From contig NC_044574.1 in the NCBI RefSeq assembly GCF_901933205.1, positions 43,743,609-43,807,608 of the forward strand: a DNA stretch of 64,000 nt. Direction: 5' to 3'. Positions 1 to 14,400 of the stretch are shown piece by piece (position 1 is the stretch's first letter; every line of letters starts with the position of its first letter). The DNA comes from Camarhynchus parvulus. Its lineage: Eukaryota; Chordata; Aves; Passeriformes; Thraupidae. Made by a program: the position numbers and the translations under genes. The notes under the pieces are model-generated. The model ran no database searches. It was not told the origin of the DNA and was given only the letters and a program-made list of their open reading frames with translations.

Positions 1-3000
1 GCCACAACTTTCCCACGTCCTCTATTTGCAAAACCTGCTAGACAATGGTCCATCAGCGTGGAGGCATTTTGATTCCACAGCACTTCAGATGTCCATCTCC
101 CCACTGCACACATACACACTTACTCTCCTAGTAGCTTCCATCGTTGGTATGTTCCATACATTTGGAAGCACAGTCTGCCCTTCACCTCCAGGGGAAGAGG
201 CTAAAGAATATCTTGCTTTTTTAAGCATTTACCAGCATGTAATGAACGGTACCTGCAACCCCTACTTTTTGTCAGGCTCATACAGAATCCCAAACTCAAA
301 GACAGCTGACTTTACATTGTAAAGTGAGGGAAGGGGGCATGAAAGGCACCAGCTCCTCATTCTTCCCAAACATAAGGGAAGATCAATAACTGTCTACTGG
401 AATTTAGAATACTCTTAACAAAGGGAAAACACTACCTATGTACCCATGGCCCATTTTGGCAGCTTCCTACACCAGCTATTTGTGCTGTCTCCCCTTGCAT
501 AATTCTTCCTCCCCTATTAGCATTTTTAAGGCCTACTAAGATTATTATAATGAAAAAAGAACAATAATCTTATGATTTAAGACATAAGTTGCTATGTTTT
601 TGAAAACCAAATAGAATTCATTAGAGACATACATTAACCACTAGCTTCTGATCTTCCTGCAATTACCTCTTCTTCAGAAACCCTTAATGAGAGTTTTAAT
701 AAAAACTGGTTCCTATATGCTAAAGCATTAATACTTGTGAAATGGAAATCACCTTATCCAACAGAAGATGAATAGAATGTATGAATGCATGAATTAACTT
801 TAATAGAAAAAGCCTCTTGCAAAAACATCAGGCGACTAAGGTGCCTGATATAGCAGCTGCTATAATTTTTTATGAATGGACTTAATTCTGTTGGTTTCAT
901 TTTTTTTTCTCTCCAGTTTCTTTCATGGCATGGAGCCCAATCCAATAGGAAAATGACATATATGCTGCAGGTTTCTGAAATTCCTTCAACTTTTCTTCAA
1001 CTTAAAAAAAAAAGAGTTAATGGTCCAGCACGTCTTAGTGCTCATTTGCATTCTTCCAAGATAAATCCCATGTATATTTTCAGCATTGTGACAATCATTG
1101 TGTGGAACACCAAGAAATTAAAAATATGAGAGAAACCTGAATGAAAAACCCAATGTCACTTCTTGTTTTCAGAGTGCAGTCAGGGCTTTCTGATGGCAAA
1201 TAGGACATGCAAAACTCAGGGACAAATTGAAAAATTCAGAAAATCAGTTGGGCAATTCTACACCATTATTAAAAACCTGTGAAGCAACCAAAACTAAACC
1301 CATGCACGCAGCAAATTTAAAAGCACGTGCAACAAGTGTTTTACACGGGAAACTGCATACTCCCTTTGCCCTTGTGATTTGAAGGTAGTTTACAGTCTGC
1401 TGTGGAGCACAAATAACTAGTGAGTACATTGTCTGTTTAGGGTTCAAAGTTATTGGTGTTTAGAAACATAATTTTCAAAGTCACATTGCTTTATGACTGT
1501 TCATATGTCTAAAGACTAATTAACTGTGACAAGATGACCATTAGGGAAAAGCATTCATACACAAGATGACAGATGTTTTAACACAAATATAATGCCAACT
1601 TAGTAATATATTAAAAAAAAAGATATTACAGGTTTAAGTTTCAATTCATTGGAGATGTTTCAGACTACAATAATCACTTTCAAACTGATGAACCCTGTTA
1701 AACTAGGAATACAATATTCCTTATTTGAACAGTGATTCCATTCTCAAAATTGAGTGATATAAAAAGATTTTGCTTCTGTGCATGGTGACCTATTCCCTAT
1801 CTCTATTCAGCCTTGACTGAACACAGGTTTTACTATTTTTACTTTAATTTACCTAGAAAAATGAGAGACAATAGGAAAGAAAACATAGGATGTAATTTCA
1901 AATATTTTTTCTACCAGCCACATACAATAATCCCCAACTTTATAATCCTTAATTCTAATGCCCCACAAAACTGACCTTGTATTTCTATTTCAGAAATAAA
2001 ACCTGGAATATTTGAGGTGAAAAAAAACAAGCAAACTACACCATACATTTCCCTTCTATTTGTATCCTTCATACCAAGGAAATGAAGGTTTTCCATAGTA
2101 TTCACCTACTCTGTCTTACTCTTCTACAATACATAAGTTTTGCAAATGTGAGTTATTCCAAACTGCAGACTATTCTGGAAGCATGAGAGCTGTTGGGACA
2201 GCCTGGTGGGTATGTTTTTAAGATGCCTCTGACCTGACTGTCACAGCTTGGCATCTGAGCTACCACAAGCCCAGCTCATGCCATAAATTCCAGTAGCTTT
2301 CTAAGGAAGTATTACAGCATCCAGCATCTATTGTAAGAAAGCCATAGTTGAATATTTTCTTTAAATGCAGCAGCTAAACTCATGTCAAGAAACTACAGGC
2401 ATGACTGCAAAAATGTCATGAGTAGCCAAGGCAGCATTACTCTTCTGAAAAGATGCACAGGGAGGAGAACTTTATGTCTAGTGCTTCTTGTGTGCAGCAC
2501 ATTCTCTTAGGATTTTGATTTGGAGGGGGATTTTTTTTTTGTGGATTGAGATTTGTTTATTTTGTTGCTTTTATTTTTTTAAGATTAAATGTTTTTGTGG
2601 CCAACTAAATGGCAGTTTTTCAATGGGAAAGACTGCCCTCACCTCTTGCCTGGGGCAAGGAAAATAAAATATAACAATCAAATTTCAGTTGTTGGACCTC
2701 ATGAATAGACACCCAGCACTGGTCTGTTACCATGCCTCAGAACATAATCTGAATCTAACAAAACTATATCCCAGATTAGTATTTATCCATTCAGATAGTA
2801 TTCCACCATCTTGAGCCTTGGACATACAAGCATTCTGTAAGACTTCTAGTCACAAGATTGTATCACAAAAATCAAACTTTGTAAAGCTCCCCTTCTTGCA
2901 ACTGTTCAGACTCGACAAGAGCTCACAACACCCCTACAAGTGCAAAAAGAAGAGCTTGGTTGCCACAGCATTTCTCTTTCAGCCCCTGAGCAATATCAGA

Positions 3001-4521
3001 TATAGATTGAATTTCAATACAACCCAATGGTTTGGGGTTTTTTGTATGTTTATTTTAAACAAACACCTCTGAGATGCAATCCCAGCACCATCTCCTTTAT
3101 GGGTCAATGTGCAAAGCACAGAGCAGGGGAGAATACCTTGCACTGTGTGAAGATTGGCACAGTGGAATATATTCTTAGACCACTGGTGGTCAGGAAGAGT
3201 AATCCTTCATATTGTTTTCTTGCATTGAGATTACTCTAAGGCAAAAGGAAAGGAAAATAGTTTTCTTAATTGCTCTACCCCAAATGCACATTTTGCTCAA
3301 TGCAATAGCTCCTGCTTTTTTCCTCCCGTTAAGGCTAGACTCAACCTTAAAATGTTCATGTCCATGATTTTGTTAGCTCCTTATATGTTCCTTTTGTGGA
3401 ATCTGGCACCCATGTAATAAGCAGAGACTATCTTAAGTACTGCACACCAGAAGGTATCAACCATATTATACAGCAATAATGACAGTAACAAAGAGGCTTA
3501 AACAATTTTTTAAACCCTGTTTACACTGTGTAGTAATTCCAAACAGTGGAAAGCTGAGGTAACTTAACAACTTCCATACACTGCAGCAGTGCTGATACTC
3601 TGAACTTCTCCTGAAGGGAGGAAGAGATGGAGAAGCAGAGTGCAAAAAGTACAGTAGCAGGGTATAAAAACAGCTCCCCTGGAATATTTATTCTAAATAG
3701 GAGTTAGCTATGGAACTTCTCTATGTAGTTTATTTTCTCCAGATCATCATGTTTAATAGCACTCAATGGACAGTCCTTCCTAAATTCTCTCAACTTTTTT
3801 TTAAACCGTTCTATAGTTTTTATGAATGCTAAAAAATCCTCTAACAATTGATAAAATCTAAAAATGCAACCAGCCATAGTATAAAAAAAGCAAACAAAAC
3901 CCACTTCCTTTTGTTTAAGTTTTCAAATCAACAATTTTCTAATTTGTATGCCATGGAAAATAGTGAGTGATCTTTCTCTGGCAGGTTTTTGTCTTCTAAT
4001 TTTACAGGTCTTTGTCATATTCTCTGAGGTTGACTCTTTTTTAGCAGGTGCAGCTTTAGTCTCTGCTCGTGTAAAAACTATTCCGTATCCCTCTTCATCT
4101 ATTCCTCTCCTACTGCATGTTTTTCAGTTAAGCACAGTTAAGTACACTTTTACTTCATCCCATTTGCAGCTCATTCATAAATATGTTAAATGGCAAACCC
4201 TCAGACTCAAAATGCTAGAAGGAAGATTCTCAGTTACCTCTCTCCATTGCAAAAGCTGACTATTTTTACTTCAGCTTCACTTTCTGCCAAGTAACTATTC
4301 ATCCACAGGAAGACATTTCCACTTACTTCATCAAGCTTAATTTCTTCAAGAGTTGTTTATGAGGGCTCTTTTCAGAAGACCTTCGAAGAATCTCAGCATA
4401 CTGCACTAAGCAGAGCACACACATTCATGCTCATTGACAAGTCTAAAACTCTAGGGAAAAAAAATCTAGTTGATTAGTGAGGTATAATTTTTCTTCAAGG
4501 TGTGCATGGGATAAAACAAAT
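1..4521. other. Intergenic, no gene recognised
   Basis: AT-rich sequence without supported exon, RNA gene or recognisable repeat. Short poly-A and poly-T runs occur (for example 1,612-1,622 and 2,530-2,539). Confidence 0.7.
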
Positions 4522-4580
4522 AAGAAATTTCTTTTATAAGCATCTTTAAGCCGTGCTTATAAAACAAAATTTGATTTCTT
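4522..4580. repeat. Hairpin-forming inverted repeat
   Basis: TTTTATAAGCA (4,532-4,542) is the exact reverse complement of TGCTTATAAAA (4,554-4,564), with an 11-nt spacer. The stem extends outward by a further TT/AA pair region and then by AAGAAAT (4,522-4,528) pairing with ATTTCTT (4,574-4,580), with a 6-nt bulge on the 3' arm. The whole is about 59 nt, near the size of a small pre-miRNA hairpin, but AU-rich. There is no sign of terminal repeats of a known transposon. Confidence 0.75.
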
Positions 4581-5052
4581 TTTTACTAATATGACCAGAG
4601 GAGAAGTCAGATCTTCTGGGGAGATTTTTGCTGCAAGCCCTTAAAAATTTGCATAAATTTTCAATTCCATGTTCTGAGGCCACTTTAAGTAACAGATTTC
4701 ACCTGTTCACTCATTAATTTCATGACTGAGAGATCTCTTAAAACTCATGATTGGATTGTGTTCACCCTTGAGATTTGTAAATATTAATTTTACCTTTTCT
4801 TAATTTCTAAAATTACATATTACTGTTAAAATCTCTCTCAATGACAGTTCAATAGGAGTAGTTCCTCAACCTGCCTCATGAAGGCAAAAACTCCAGTGTG
4901 AGAACATGCTCCTCAACTTGACTACAGGCACTGAAAACTGAATGTGATCATGCTGTATTTTAGATTAAAGCAGACTGCACCTCTACATCCTCTTACTTCT
5001 TGCAGTTTGTTCTCTTTGACCCAAATGCCAGACTTTTTCAATTTTCAGTAGG

Positions 5053-5200
5053 ATTTTTGGGTATATACAGGTTTGGATGGGTTTGAGTTCTTTACGGAAA
5101 GCTGATGTTTGGGTTTTTGGTTGGCTTTTTGGGGAGTTCTGGTTTAGTTTGAGGAGGAGGGGTTTGATATTTGTTTCTTTTTTTTTCCTTTTTTCTTCTT
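5053..5200 (+). repeat. G/T-rich low-complexity tract
   Basis: G/T-rich text such as GGGTTTTTGGTTGGCTTTTT (5,110) followed by GGAGGAGGGG and a pyrimidine run (tttcttttttttttcc). It is the complement type of the A/C-rich tracts elsewhere in the window. Confidence 0.7.
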
Positions 5201-5511
5201 TTAGACAGCATACTGTATATGCCTAATGCAAGCAAAATAACAAGAATAATTGTAACCACACCTCCTGACCTCAGCGCCAGGTGTATAGTTTCAGAACAAT
5301 ACTAACTCCAGTAGCATTCCTCTAAATTTTCACTGGTATAATTAAGGCAAATATTAAAATCAAATAAAAATAAAATAATTTTTAAAAAAGCAAACCCAGA
5401 ACAAACAACCAAAACCAAACAGCAGTTATACAATGAATTTCAAATTTTACATAATATAATAAATTTATCTTTGTAGTAAGAGGATAGTTCTGGCCTTCTG
5501 ATTTTAAAATT

Positions 5512-5648
5512 ATTACCCAACCTGGCCTTGAATATTTTGAGGGATAGGACATCCACAACTTGTCTGGGCAACTTGTGCCAATGTCCAACCATTCTGACAG
5601 TACAGAATTTCTTCCTTACATGTTTCCTTCCTTTTATCTGAGATTTAT
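5512..5648 (-). mobile_element. CR1 LINE 3' UTR fragment
   Basis: The + strand reads CCTGGCCTTGAATATTTTGA at 5,521, then ggacatccacaacttgtctg and gggcaacttgtgccaatg, then gtacagaatttcttccttac. This is the reverse complement of the CR1 3' UTR. No pol part is attached. Confidence 0.85.
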
Positions 5649-7917
5649 ATGTATCCTTATTTTTTCAGAGAATCCATCCCAAGATGATGACTATTCAGCT
5701 ACAATTCATTCTATTTTGCACAGAATTAAGGATAAAGAGGAAAGAAAGTCTTGCATACCTAATTCTTGAATGATCAATATAAACAAAAGTTATAAACCCA
5801 GTAGTAGTTGCAGGGGTTCTCCCTCCTGAGACCAGAACTTTGGCTGCGACAAAAAACATAAGAATGATCTCTGACATATATGAGGCACTTTCTTCTTCCT
5901 CTAATCTTTGTTAGAATTTCTTCCAATGCCACAATACTGTGCCCTCAGAGCATAATTATTTCAATACTCCTTTAAAATCCCTGCAGTTGTACATCTTTTA
6001 CTACACTGAGCTTCAGACAAACACTCAGCTGCTACCTTTGCATAGACTGCATTAGGAGCAAAATTCTATGCTAGGATCTCTATTAAGGAACATCTGAAAT
6101 TAATGTCAGCATTCAAAAGAGTCTGTTCTACAAATTTCTGAATCACTGCATCCTTGTTCATGTTTCTTACCCATTCTGTTTATATTTTGTAATTCTACCA
6201 ATTACATGTACTCAAAAACATTGTAGTTTAATTGCTTAAATTCAATTGCATCAGCAGTTGAATGATCTCTCAAAATTCTGAAGTCAGAGGTAACCAAGTT
6301 TAGGTATTTTTCAGACAAAATGGCCAGGGATTAATTAAATTTCCAACATTTTGATTTGCTTGTTTTGAACCCAGATAAACTTTTGTTCTTTTCAGTTGAC
6401 TTGCCTTCTAGCACTCACAAATGCATAAAGAGAGATCAACATCATTAGCATTCTTTGCACCCCAACAATATATTAACACATTTTCCTTACAGTGTGTACA
6501 GAATTATTCTGTATATCTTGAGGACTATACAGTAGTACATGATATTTCTGCAAGTTTTATGAAGGCAAAAGCAAATAAGGGGGAGTGAACATGACTTTTA
6601 TCATCGCACAGCATCTTAGGCAATTTATTTTTGTCTTAAATTTCATTACAAAAATTGGTAATAGGCCAGATCCACATCCCATTGAAGCAAAAGCAATTGC
6701 CACTAATATCAACAGGAATTGAAATGTTGAATATTGTTTAAGAATATTTTATGGAAGATCCTTGCTTATAAACATCCTTTTAAATTGTTCTTTATGTATT
6801 AATGCTAAAACTTGGATCAGAATTTATCTACTTATTTATTAGAAACTACCTAACTTGTGTGACTTTTCTAGTCTGGAATATTTGGGACCTCTTGTCAAAT
6901 CAGTACCCCATTTTGCTGCAGTAGCTCAAAATATTTTACTCTGACCACTACACATATTGTGAGGTCACAGCAATAGGACAGACAGAAGGAAAGAAGAAAT
7001 TTATGGCTCCCTACTACTATTTCCCTACTACTGTTTAGTTAAAATGTAGCTTACTCTGCTTTTGCAGAGTTGCTTGTGCCTCTCATCCTCAGGGGATAAT
7101 TTTTTGTTTTTCTCAGAAACTAATACGAATCATCAAGACTACAGAACTGTCTGAATTTCATGATGCCTGTTCCTTCTCAGGACCTTTTCCTCTGTATGTG
7201 CAATAGATAGAAGCTTTTCACCCCTTTCTCTGACAAGGCAGGCATTAATAGGCAATGCTGAACAATTCCTCATATTGTACAACTAAGCTTTTTAGCAAAA
7301 GGAAAGGCATAAGCAGCTCACAAAATAAAACCTATAAGGCTAGTGTCTCACTGACTTGGTTTAAAACTGCAGAGTGACAAAGGCTCTCACTGCAGAACTT
7401 TTTTTTACAGTAGTGTGTATGTGTATATAAATACAGACAAGACAGAAATGAATGCTCTAAAAATAGTGAACTAGAACATTTGGAAAAATAAACTACATGC
7501 AGGGTGAGCTCTGAGTATCCAAGCACTTCATCACAATATAAACACAAGTTTAGCTGAAATAAAGACAATGGTCCTCAGCAGTTTACCCTACAGACCAATA
7601 ATTTGTCAGCACAAATGACATTACTGCTCAGAGGATGCTGAGGTTGATATTCGTCATTCCCCAATGGGCAAAGAAGACAAGGTTAATTCTTGGGATCTGG
7701 TCTTCCACATAAGAACTCCATGCTCCCTCCACAATATACTGCCTTAACCAATGTAGTTTACGACCACGTTTGTCATCTGTTTCTGAGCCTGAGTCTTTTA
7801 ATCTTGAAGCTAAAATAATCCTCTTGCCTGCAATATCTGAGGCACATATATTCCTATGCTATAAAAACCAAAATTTACTGCTAAACTTACTCCAATGTCT
7901 GTGAGGAAAAACTCTGC
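5649..7917. other. Intergenic, no gene recognised
   Basis: AT-rich. The open frames are short with no recognisable homology. Nothing further seen. Confidence 0.7.
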
Positions 7918-8440
7918 TTGGAAGCGGCTGGCTCCATGGACCTGTTGGCTGTCTCCATGAACCTGTTGGAGAAAGTCCAGAGGAGGGACACAAGGATGAT
8001 CAGAGGGCTGGGGCACGTTTCCTATGAAGGCACACTGAAATTGTTCAGCCTGGAGAAGAGAAGGCTCCAGGAAGACCTCACAGCAGCCTTTCAGTTCCTA
8101 AAGAAGGCCTACAAGAAAGCCAGAGAGGGACTTTTTATAATGGCTTGTAGGACAATAATAAGGGGACTGGATTTACACTGAGAGAGGTCGATTTAGCTTA
8201 AATATTGGGAAGAAATTCTTCATGGTGAGGATGGTGACCTAGAACAGGTTCTCCAGAGAAATTGTAGGCACCCCATCCTTGAAAGTGCTCAAGGCCAGAC
8301 TGGATTGAGCTTTGGGCAACCCAAAGTACAGTGGAAAACTCTCTGCCAATGGTGGGGGTAGTTTGAACCAGAAGGTTTTTGAGGTCCCTTCCAGTCCAAA
8401 CCATTTTAAAAAATTCAAAAATATTATAAAGGAACCAATG
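7918..8440 (+). mobile_element. CR1 LINE 3' fragment
   Basis: On the + strand the frame at 7,918-8,181 carries LLEKVQRRDTRMIRGLGHVS and [13 protein letters not shown], the end of CR1 pol. The pol terminus and 3' UTR follow, with the usual TTGGGAAGAAATTCTTCATG segment at 8,205 and the end block GAGGTCCCTTCCAGTCCAAA at 8,381. Reading frame is lost after about 8,130. The left limit is where homology becomes visible. Confidence 0.9.
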
Positions 8441-11400
8441 GATGGAGGTAGGGAGGACATCTGCAAAATAACTGAATCTGATCATTCAGTCTGAAGCCTC
8501 CCCATCACCAGAAAGATTGCTAAGCACCAGGGATATACTAACATAGCAGGATTAGTCCATCGCTTCTTATCCAATAGCATTTAGTAGTCACTATGTCAAT
8601 GCTGTACAGTTTTCATATGTTCATTAGAGACAAAAAGTGAATGCTACATCACAAGCAAAGCAGGATAACTTTCAGGACCACAAACGGAGTCAATGTTCAG
8701 AAGATGTATACAGGACCCCTTTTTCTGCTGCATGTGAGAATTCTTAAAAACATTACTATTAATGTTCAGCATATACCCCAAGGAGTGTCAGCAAAATGAG
8801 GATCTCTCCCTTCTTTCAGCCTTTAGATCAAGAAAAGCCATAACAGATGAAATTCACACAAGAATTCTGTCAGTCGGGTGCTGAAAAATCTCTCCCGAAT
8901 CTCAGCATGACATGGCAAAGAAGTAACTCCAGGTCACAATCTGGAATGGATTCTCTAACTGATCAGGAGTGAAAGGGGCTAAAAGGCAAAATAGTATTGG
9001 GTAAAGTCACACTGCTTTGTACTCACTCTGGGCTCTCTGAAGATACTTGTGGCTACAGACAGTTAAACTAAAGAGTATTTTCCATTGCTGATAGTGCCCT
9101 TTTCCAGTGCTGTTCAAATCCTTTAAGATTTCACAGTTTAGCTAATCCTATTTCTCTTTAAATCACATTAAGCTCTTCCATGTGTCTTATGGATAGTGAA
9201 AAGAGTGAACACATACCTTGCAAAGACAGCAGAGTAAGAGAGACAGTCTCTCTCACATGGGGAGAAATGAGCTGGCTAAAATTCAAAACTACATTTACCT
9301 TCAATATCCAGCAGTGAAAGCCATGGTTAAAGGATTGGGCAGTCTCCAACTCCATTATTACAGCTCTTGGATATGCTAGGTCCCATCAACTGCCTAAGCA
9401 ATAGACTTTGCACAACACCTTTTTTCCAGTGTTTTGACATGAGACATAATGATTCCTTTACCAGCCAGAACACAAACACTCCAAATGCCATTGCTGCTGA
9501 ACACTAAAAAGAAAAAATAATTATAAAACACAGAACACTTGTGGGTGTGCTAACAGGGTTTGACTGAAGACAGTTTTGTCCTGCCATTCTATTCCAAAGC
9601 CATACACTGCTACAACCAGACTAACCCTAATTTTTTTTCTTACATCTAAGCAAGATTTTGTGAACAGCAAATACCTGAAGTTTGAAAGCCACTACTAAGA
9701 CAGAATTTAATTGAGAAGCTGAAAGATAGCTATACTCCATTTTCAAGTTCCTAAACTCTCAAACCGACCATTTTTGGTTTTGCTATAGAAAGTAATACCT
9801 GTTCTAACTGACAGAAGTGACTGAACCCTGGTAGACTTTTCCTGCATACAGCCATAACCTCCTCAATTCTGATGCTTTACCTGCTGAAAAATGCTGGGTT
9901 TTTGTGCATGAAACTTGACTGCATATCCCAATATGCTATTAGCTTTTCAAATACCACAGAAAACTAATTTTCTAGAGATTATTTTTCCCTCCCAGACCAT
10001 AAACCTCGTTCTTTCTGAGCCACTTAATGGATATGTTTCTCACAGGTCTATTCAAAGCAAAATAATCGCTGTACATTTCAAGATTATAAACCTCTTCTTT
10101 TTATACCACAAATCATCTCAGAAAAGTTTAGTATGCTATATACTGGGACAGGTCTCTACTAATATCTCTTATAACAGTAGAACTCTAGCTTTACTGTGTA
10201 ATGCTCTGTCTGCTAAATTCCAATGATAATCAAGTACGAGTTGTAGAAAAAGGATGCTCTCATTAACACTGCAATGACCAATGCAAAACAATGCTTTTTA
10301 ATAATTGCTTATATTAAAAAAAAACCCACCTGCAATCTGTTCTTTCTGGGCTTGTGTGCTTATTTATGTTGTCTATTGTAATTATTGCATGGGAAGACAT
10401 ATTAGTTGAACAAAAAGAGTTCGAAGCTGCACTTCAAATTTGCCATAGTTCTATTTCTTCAATTTTAGAAATTCCTATTCTCAGAAATACAGGAGGAAAA
10501 AAAAAACCCTAGGAATTGTAACATGGATAGCATCTCTCTATGGGCCAGACTCCTCTTAGACCTCAATAATTCTATTAGTACAAAAGAAATTAAATCTGCA
10601 GAAAATTTGAACTGAATTATCTAAGCTTATTCCTATATATTTAATTAAAAATTTAAGACACTCAGCACCTTGCATAAGACATTCTATCTTTATCCTGAAG
10701 GGTCAGACATTTATCTGTAAACTGAAACTAAATGTCTTCTGGTGAGAAATTCTAGTTAAGTGTACCTACCACAAACAAAGTGCTAACTAAGCGACGTGCA
10801 GTTATACCTGGAATAAACAATTTAGTCTAGCTAGAATGAAGACAATCCAGAAAAGACTACCACAAATGAACATATATAGGGGTGGTTGGGATTCAGACAG
10901 CATACACCAAAGCAAGCAATTTTATAATTTACACACATGATCAATGGAACAGAGATAAAATAGAAATTGGTTTGTTGAATAATTACCTTCAGCATCAGCA
11001 TGTTTGAAAAACAACCATGATTTCAGAGATGCCAAGAATGGACTGACTATATGGAGTGTGATTTATAAACAACAGCCATAGAATAGGTTTTGTTTGCCTG
11101 GACATTATTTGTTTAGAATTTATAGGACCAGACTTTTATCCTTCTAAGAAAAGGAGCAAGGAGGTAACAAAATAAATACGTAAATAAGCCAACAATCACA
11201 TTTATTGTCAATTTATTGTCTGATACTCAGTGTTGTGCTCTCCTATAGATAACACAAAACTTGTGTCCATCCTGAGTTTAGGCTGTACAGTCACATTTTA
11301 TTCTCTTTTGTCACTTTACTATTTTAAAACACTCCTGCAATGAGAGAAAGCCCGACCCACTAAAGCAAAAACAGAGGCATTATCTGTATTTTAAGTTTAC

Positions 11401-14400
11401 AGCGTGCTATGCATTTCAGTTTTACTTCATTATTAAATTGCTAGTCTAGAATGATGTGGGGAAAATCATAATTAAAAAGAAAAACATAAATAAGACATTT
11501 CTTTGAAGCAAAAATCTGTGCAGAAGGAAGATGACAAGAGCTAAGCTACATGTTTTTCTCCGAGTCACGTTGAGTTACACTACTGTCTTGAAAAAATTTA
11601 GACATCGAAAATATATCCTAACAAAAAAGAAGGGCTGCTGTACCAAGACTTTCTTTGGGCTCCTCCTGCCCCCATATTGCTAAGGATTAAAAGAAAGATT
11701 AAGGCAAAGTCAAAATATGTTAATAAATATCAGAAATAGGGGTTAAATAGTAACAGTCTGTATACCCTCAAGTACCAAAAAAAAAAAAATACTATCTTTT
11801 GAAAAACTTTCAGTCACTCTAATCAGCTACCAGTCTCTGGCTGCCAAAGAAGGAAGTAGAACTGTGGGCCATTTTGCTGAGTACAAAAGGCCAAACTGGA
11901 GGGTTAGTCTCTATGCCTAAATTCAGCCAGAGGGATTGTGTTGTTCCCCCTAGAGATGAGATGCCACCATGTCACCTGATGGCTGTGCTTAAGAGAAGGT
12001 GAAAAGGGAAGGGCTCTGCCACTGTGACCACAACCTTTGGCAGCCTGCTGGTTCAACCTAGAGCACAGTGGAGTCCTCTCAGGGAACTGAAGGGAGAGAC
12101 TGCAGGTCAGACATGCACCATAATGAGCTCATAAATATAAAACCAGCTCAAATAACATACCCAAATTGCCTAAATTTTGAACAACTTCTTCATTTTAGGG
12201 CTTTCAGCAAGTACCCCAAGTCACAGTGGTGAAAATGAGCAAAACCAATACTACTGTATGTCAAAATTAAATCCAGAGGTGGAATGAAAGAGGAAAAGAA
12301 AATAAGGAGAGAAAAAGAAGAACAACCCAGGAAGAAAGCAATTTGTTCTAGAGATTGAATGCACTGCAAATCAAATCTAATAGCTCTTCTATCTGAAAAT
12401 TACTCTAATAACATTAAAAAATGCAAAATTCGTTTAATTTTTACAACTTATTATGAACAAAGTGATATTTACTTTTTTCATTGAAATAAATGTAGTAGCT
12501 TAAGTTCCATGCATTAATCAATAAAAAAAGTTGAGAATTCAGTTTTGAAGTGCAATAAGCTCCATCCAATTATTTGAGAAAGCTTCTCCACTAAAGCTTA
12601 ATTTTTTGCAAACATTTCATGATACTGACAGGCAGGCATAACTCCACCATGAGTATATGGTATACACCATGTCCATGTGTCACCTTTTTCAGCTCCATTT
12701 CAGCAGTAGCAGCATTGCAAGCCTTATCTCACCTATACAAACCAAGTCTGACACCCCTTCAGTTGCCTATAAAAGCACATTTATTACCACAGAGTAAGTG
12801 AGAGATTTAAACCACATCTGGCAAAAGACACTAACAATGCTTCTCCGATTTACAGTAGCAGATGGTGATAGCATAGCTGAAAACACATTTGGCAGGACAA
12901 AGAGTCATCTGACCAGCTATTGAAGCCCCACCATTAGTGGCTAGCAAAATTCAGTTTGATTGTGTGAAATGAAATCAAAACAACTAATGCTTGGGAATAG
13001 TTTGACTGCTGGACTTACTGATTATATGATAGCAATTCTGACTGTCTAAAATTCTCCATAGTATCCCTCTAAATCCTTCTTTTCTTCATGATATTGGTTT
13101 TCTTTCTGCAGTTTATTTGCTTTATAAGTGATAGGCTTGGATGTTCACTCTTGTCATTTTATATCCACTGCAGCAACTTATAAAGGCCCCATTTTACAAA
13201 ACCAATATTTTTCTACATTGGCACCATGCTTATATTAAGCTTTATTGTACAATTATAAAGAAATTATTGTTTCTATAATAAATTGTTTCTAGAATAAAAA
13301 TCTGCTTCCTGTGCTGTCATGATGCCTAGGGAAGATATAATGTACAAAATTCTTTTAAGGGATTCATAGTACCATGAAAACAATGGAAGAGTTTTCCTGC
13401 TGGACAGCATAGCATGGACAAATAATCTGTAGAGTTTTGCAGTTTGTTGCATATTGTGTTTGACTTAGCTGTACTTATTTCCACGTAAAAATCACTATTT
13501 CATCAACAGCAGCTGTCATTTAAAATTAAAATTCAAACTTAGCTTGTTTGCACTCTAACCCATCTTCTCTATATTAAAGAGGATGCACAGTTGTCAGCGA
13601 GATGATGTGAATTTCCATCAATACACAGGGTGCAGAAGTTGTAAGTATAGTATTCCAAAGCTACATAAAACCAAACATAAACCTTCTGAAACAACAATGT
13701 TATTTACATGCAAGTTCACCCCAACAATCTTTCTCTTCACAGCCCCTCTCATTCTGAATGCCTGTTGTCTCCCCCTCTTCCCTGTCCCTGCCTACAACTT
13801 CCTCAGCTCCCCCTTAATCATTTTCTCTGCTTCAGTAGTTTACCTTCTCTCTGGATTGCTTGAAGATGAAGGTTTTATAATACAGCACTTACATGAAGTA
13901 TTCTTAAGCACAGCTCTCCTTTAATAAACAGCATCAAAGCTCTCATTAAATAAAAAGAAAATCTTTTTCTTTGTAACATAGACAGACTCAAGTACAAGCC
14001 CATTCCCAAAATGTAAAGTATGGTCAATAAATTATAAATTCTCAGATATTAACACAAATCTGAACCTAAAAAATATGGATAATATGTCCAATCTGGACAA
14101 GAATACCACTAAGGATTTACTTTTATAGCTATTACATGACTAATACTGCACAGCCAGGCTAGACTGCTGATATTTCCTTGTCAACATCTTCCTGGGCATG
14201 CTCATGAAGAAGGAATGTGAAAACATTTGGCAATGCTGCTACAGTTTTAGCATGTCTCCAGTTTCCTACTTGTTTTGGTATAATTTTTAATACAAATGAC
14301 TGAGTCAAAATTCCTATATTAAAATTAAGATAAACACTTGAAAATGTGCATGTCCTGTTTGATGTGAGATGCAATCCATCCTCAGAACGAAACTCTCCCA

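Noticed and set aside
3704..3904. Minus-strand 66-codon frame with a Lys/Glu-rich, coiled-coil-like middle
   Set aside because: No recognisable family, single frame, AT-rich background; most likely chance.
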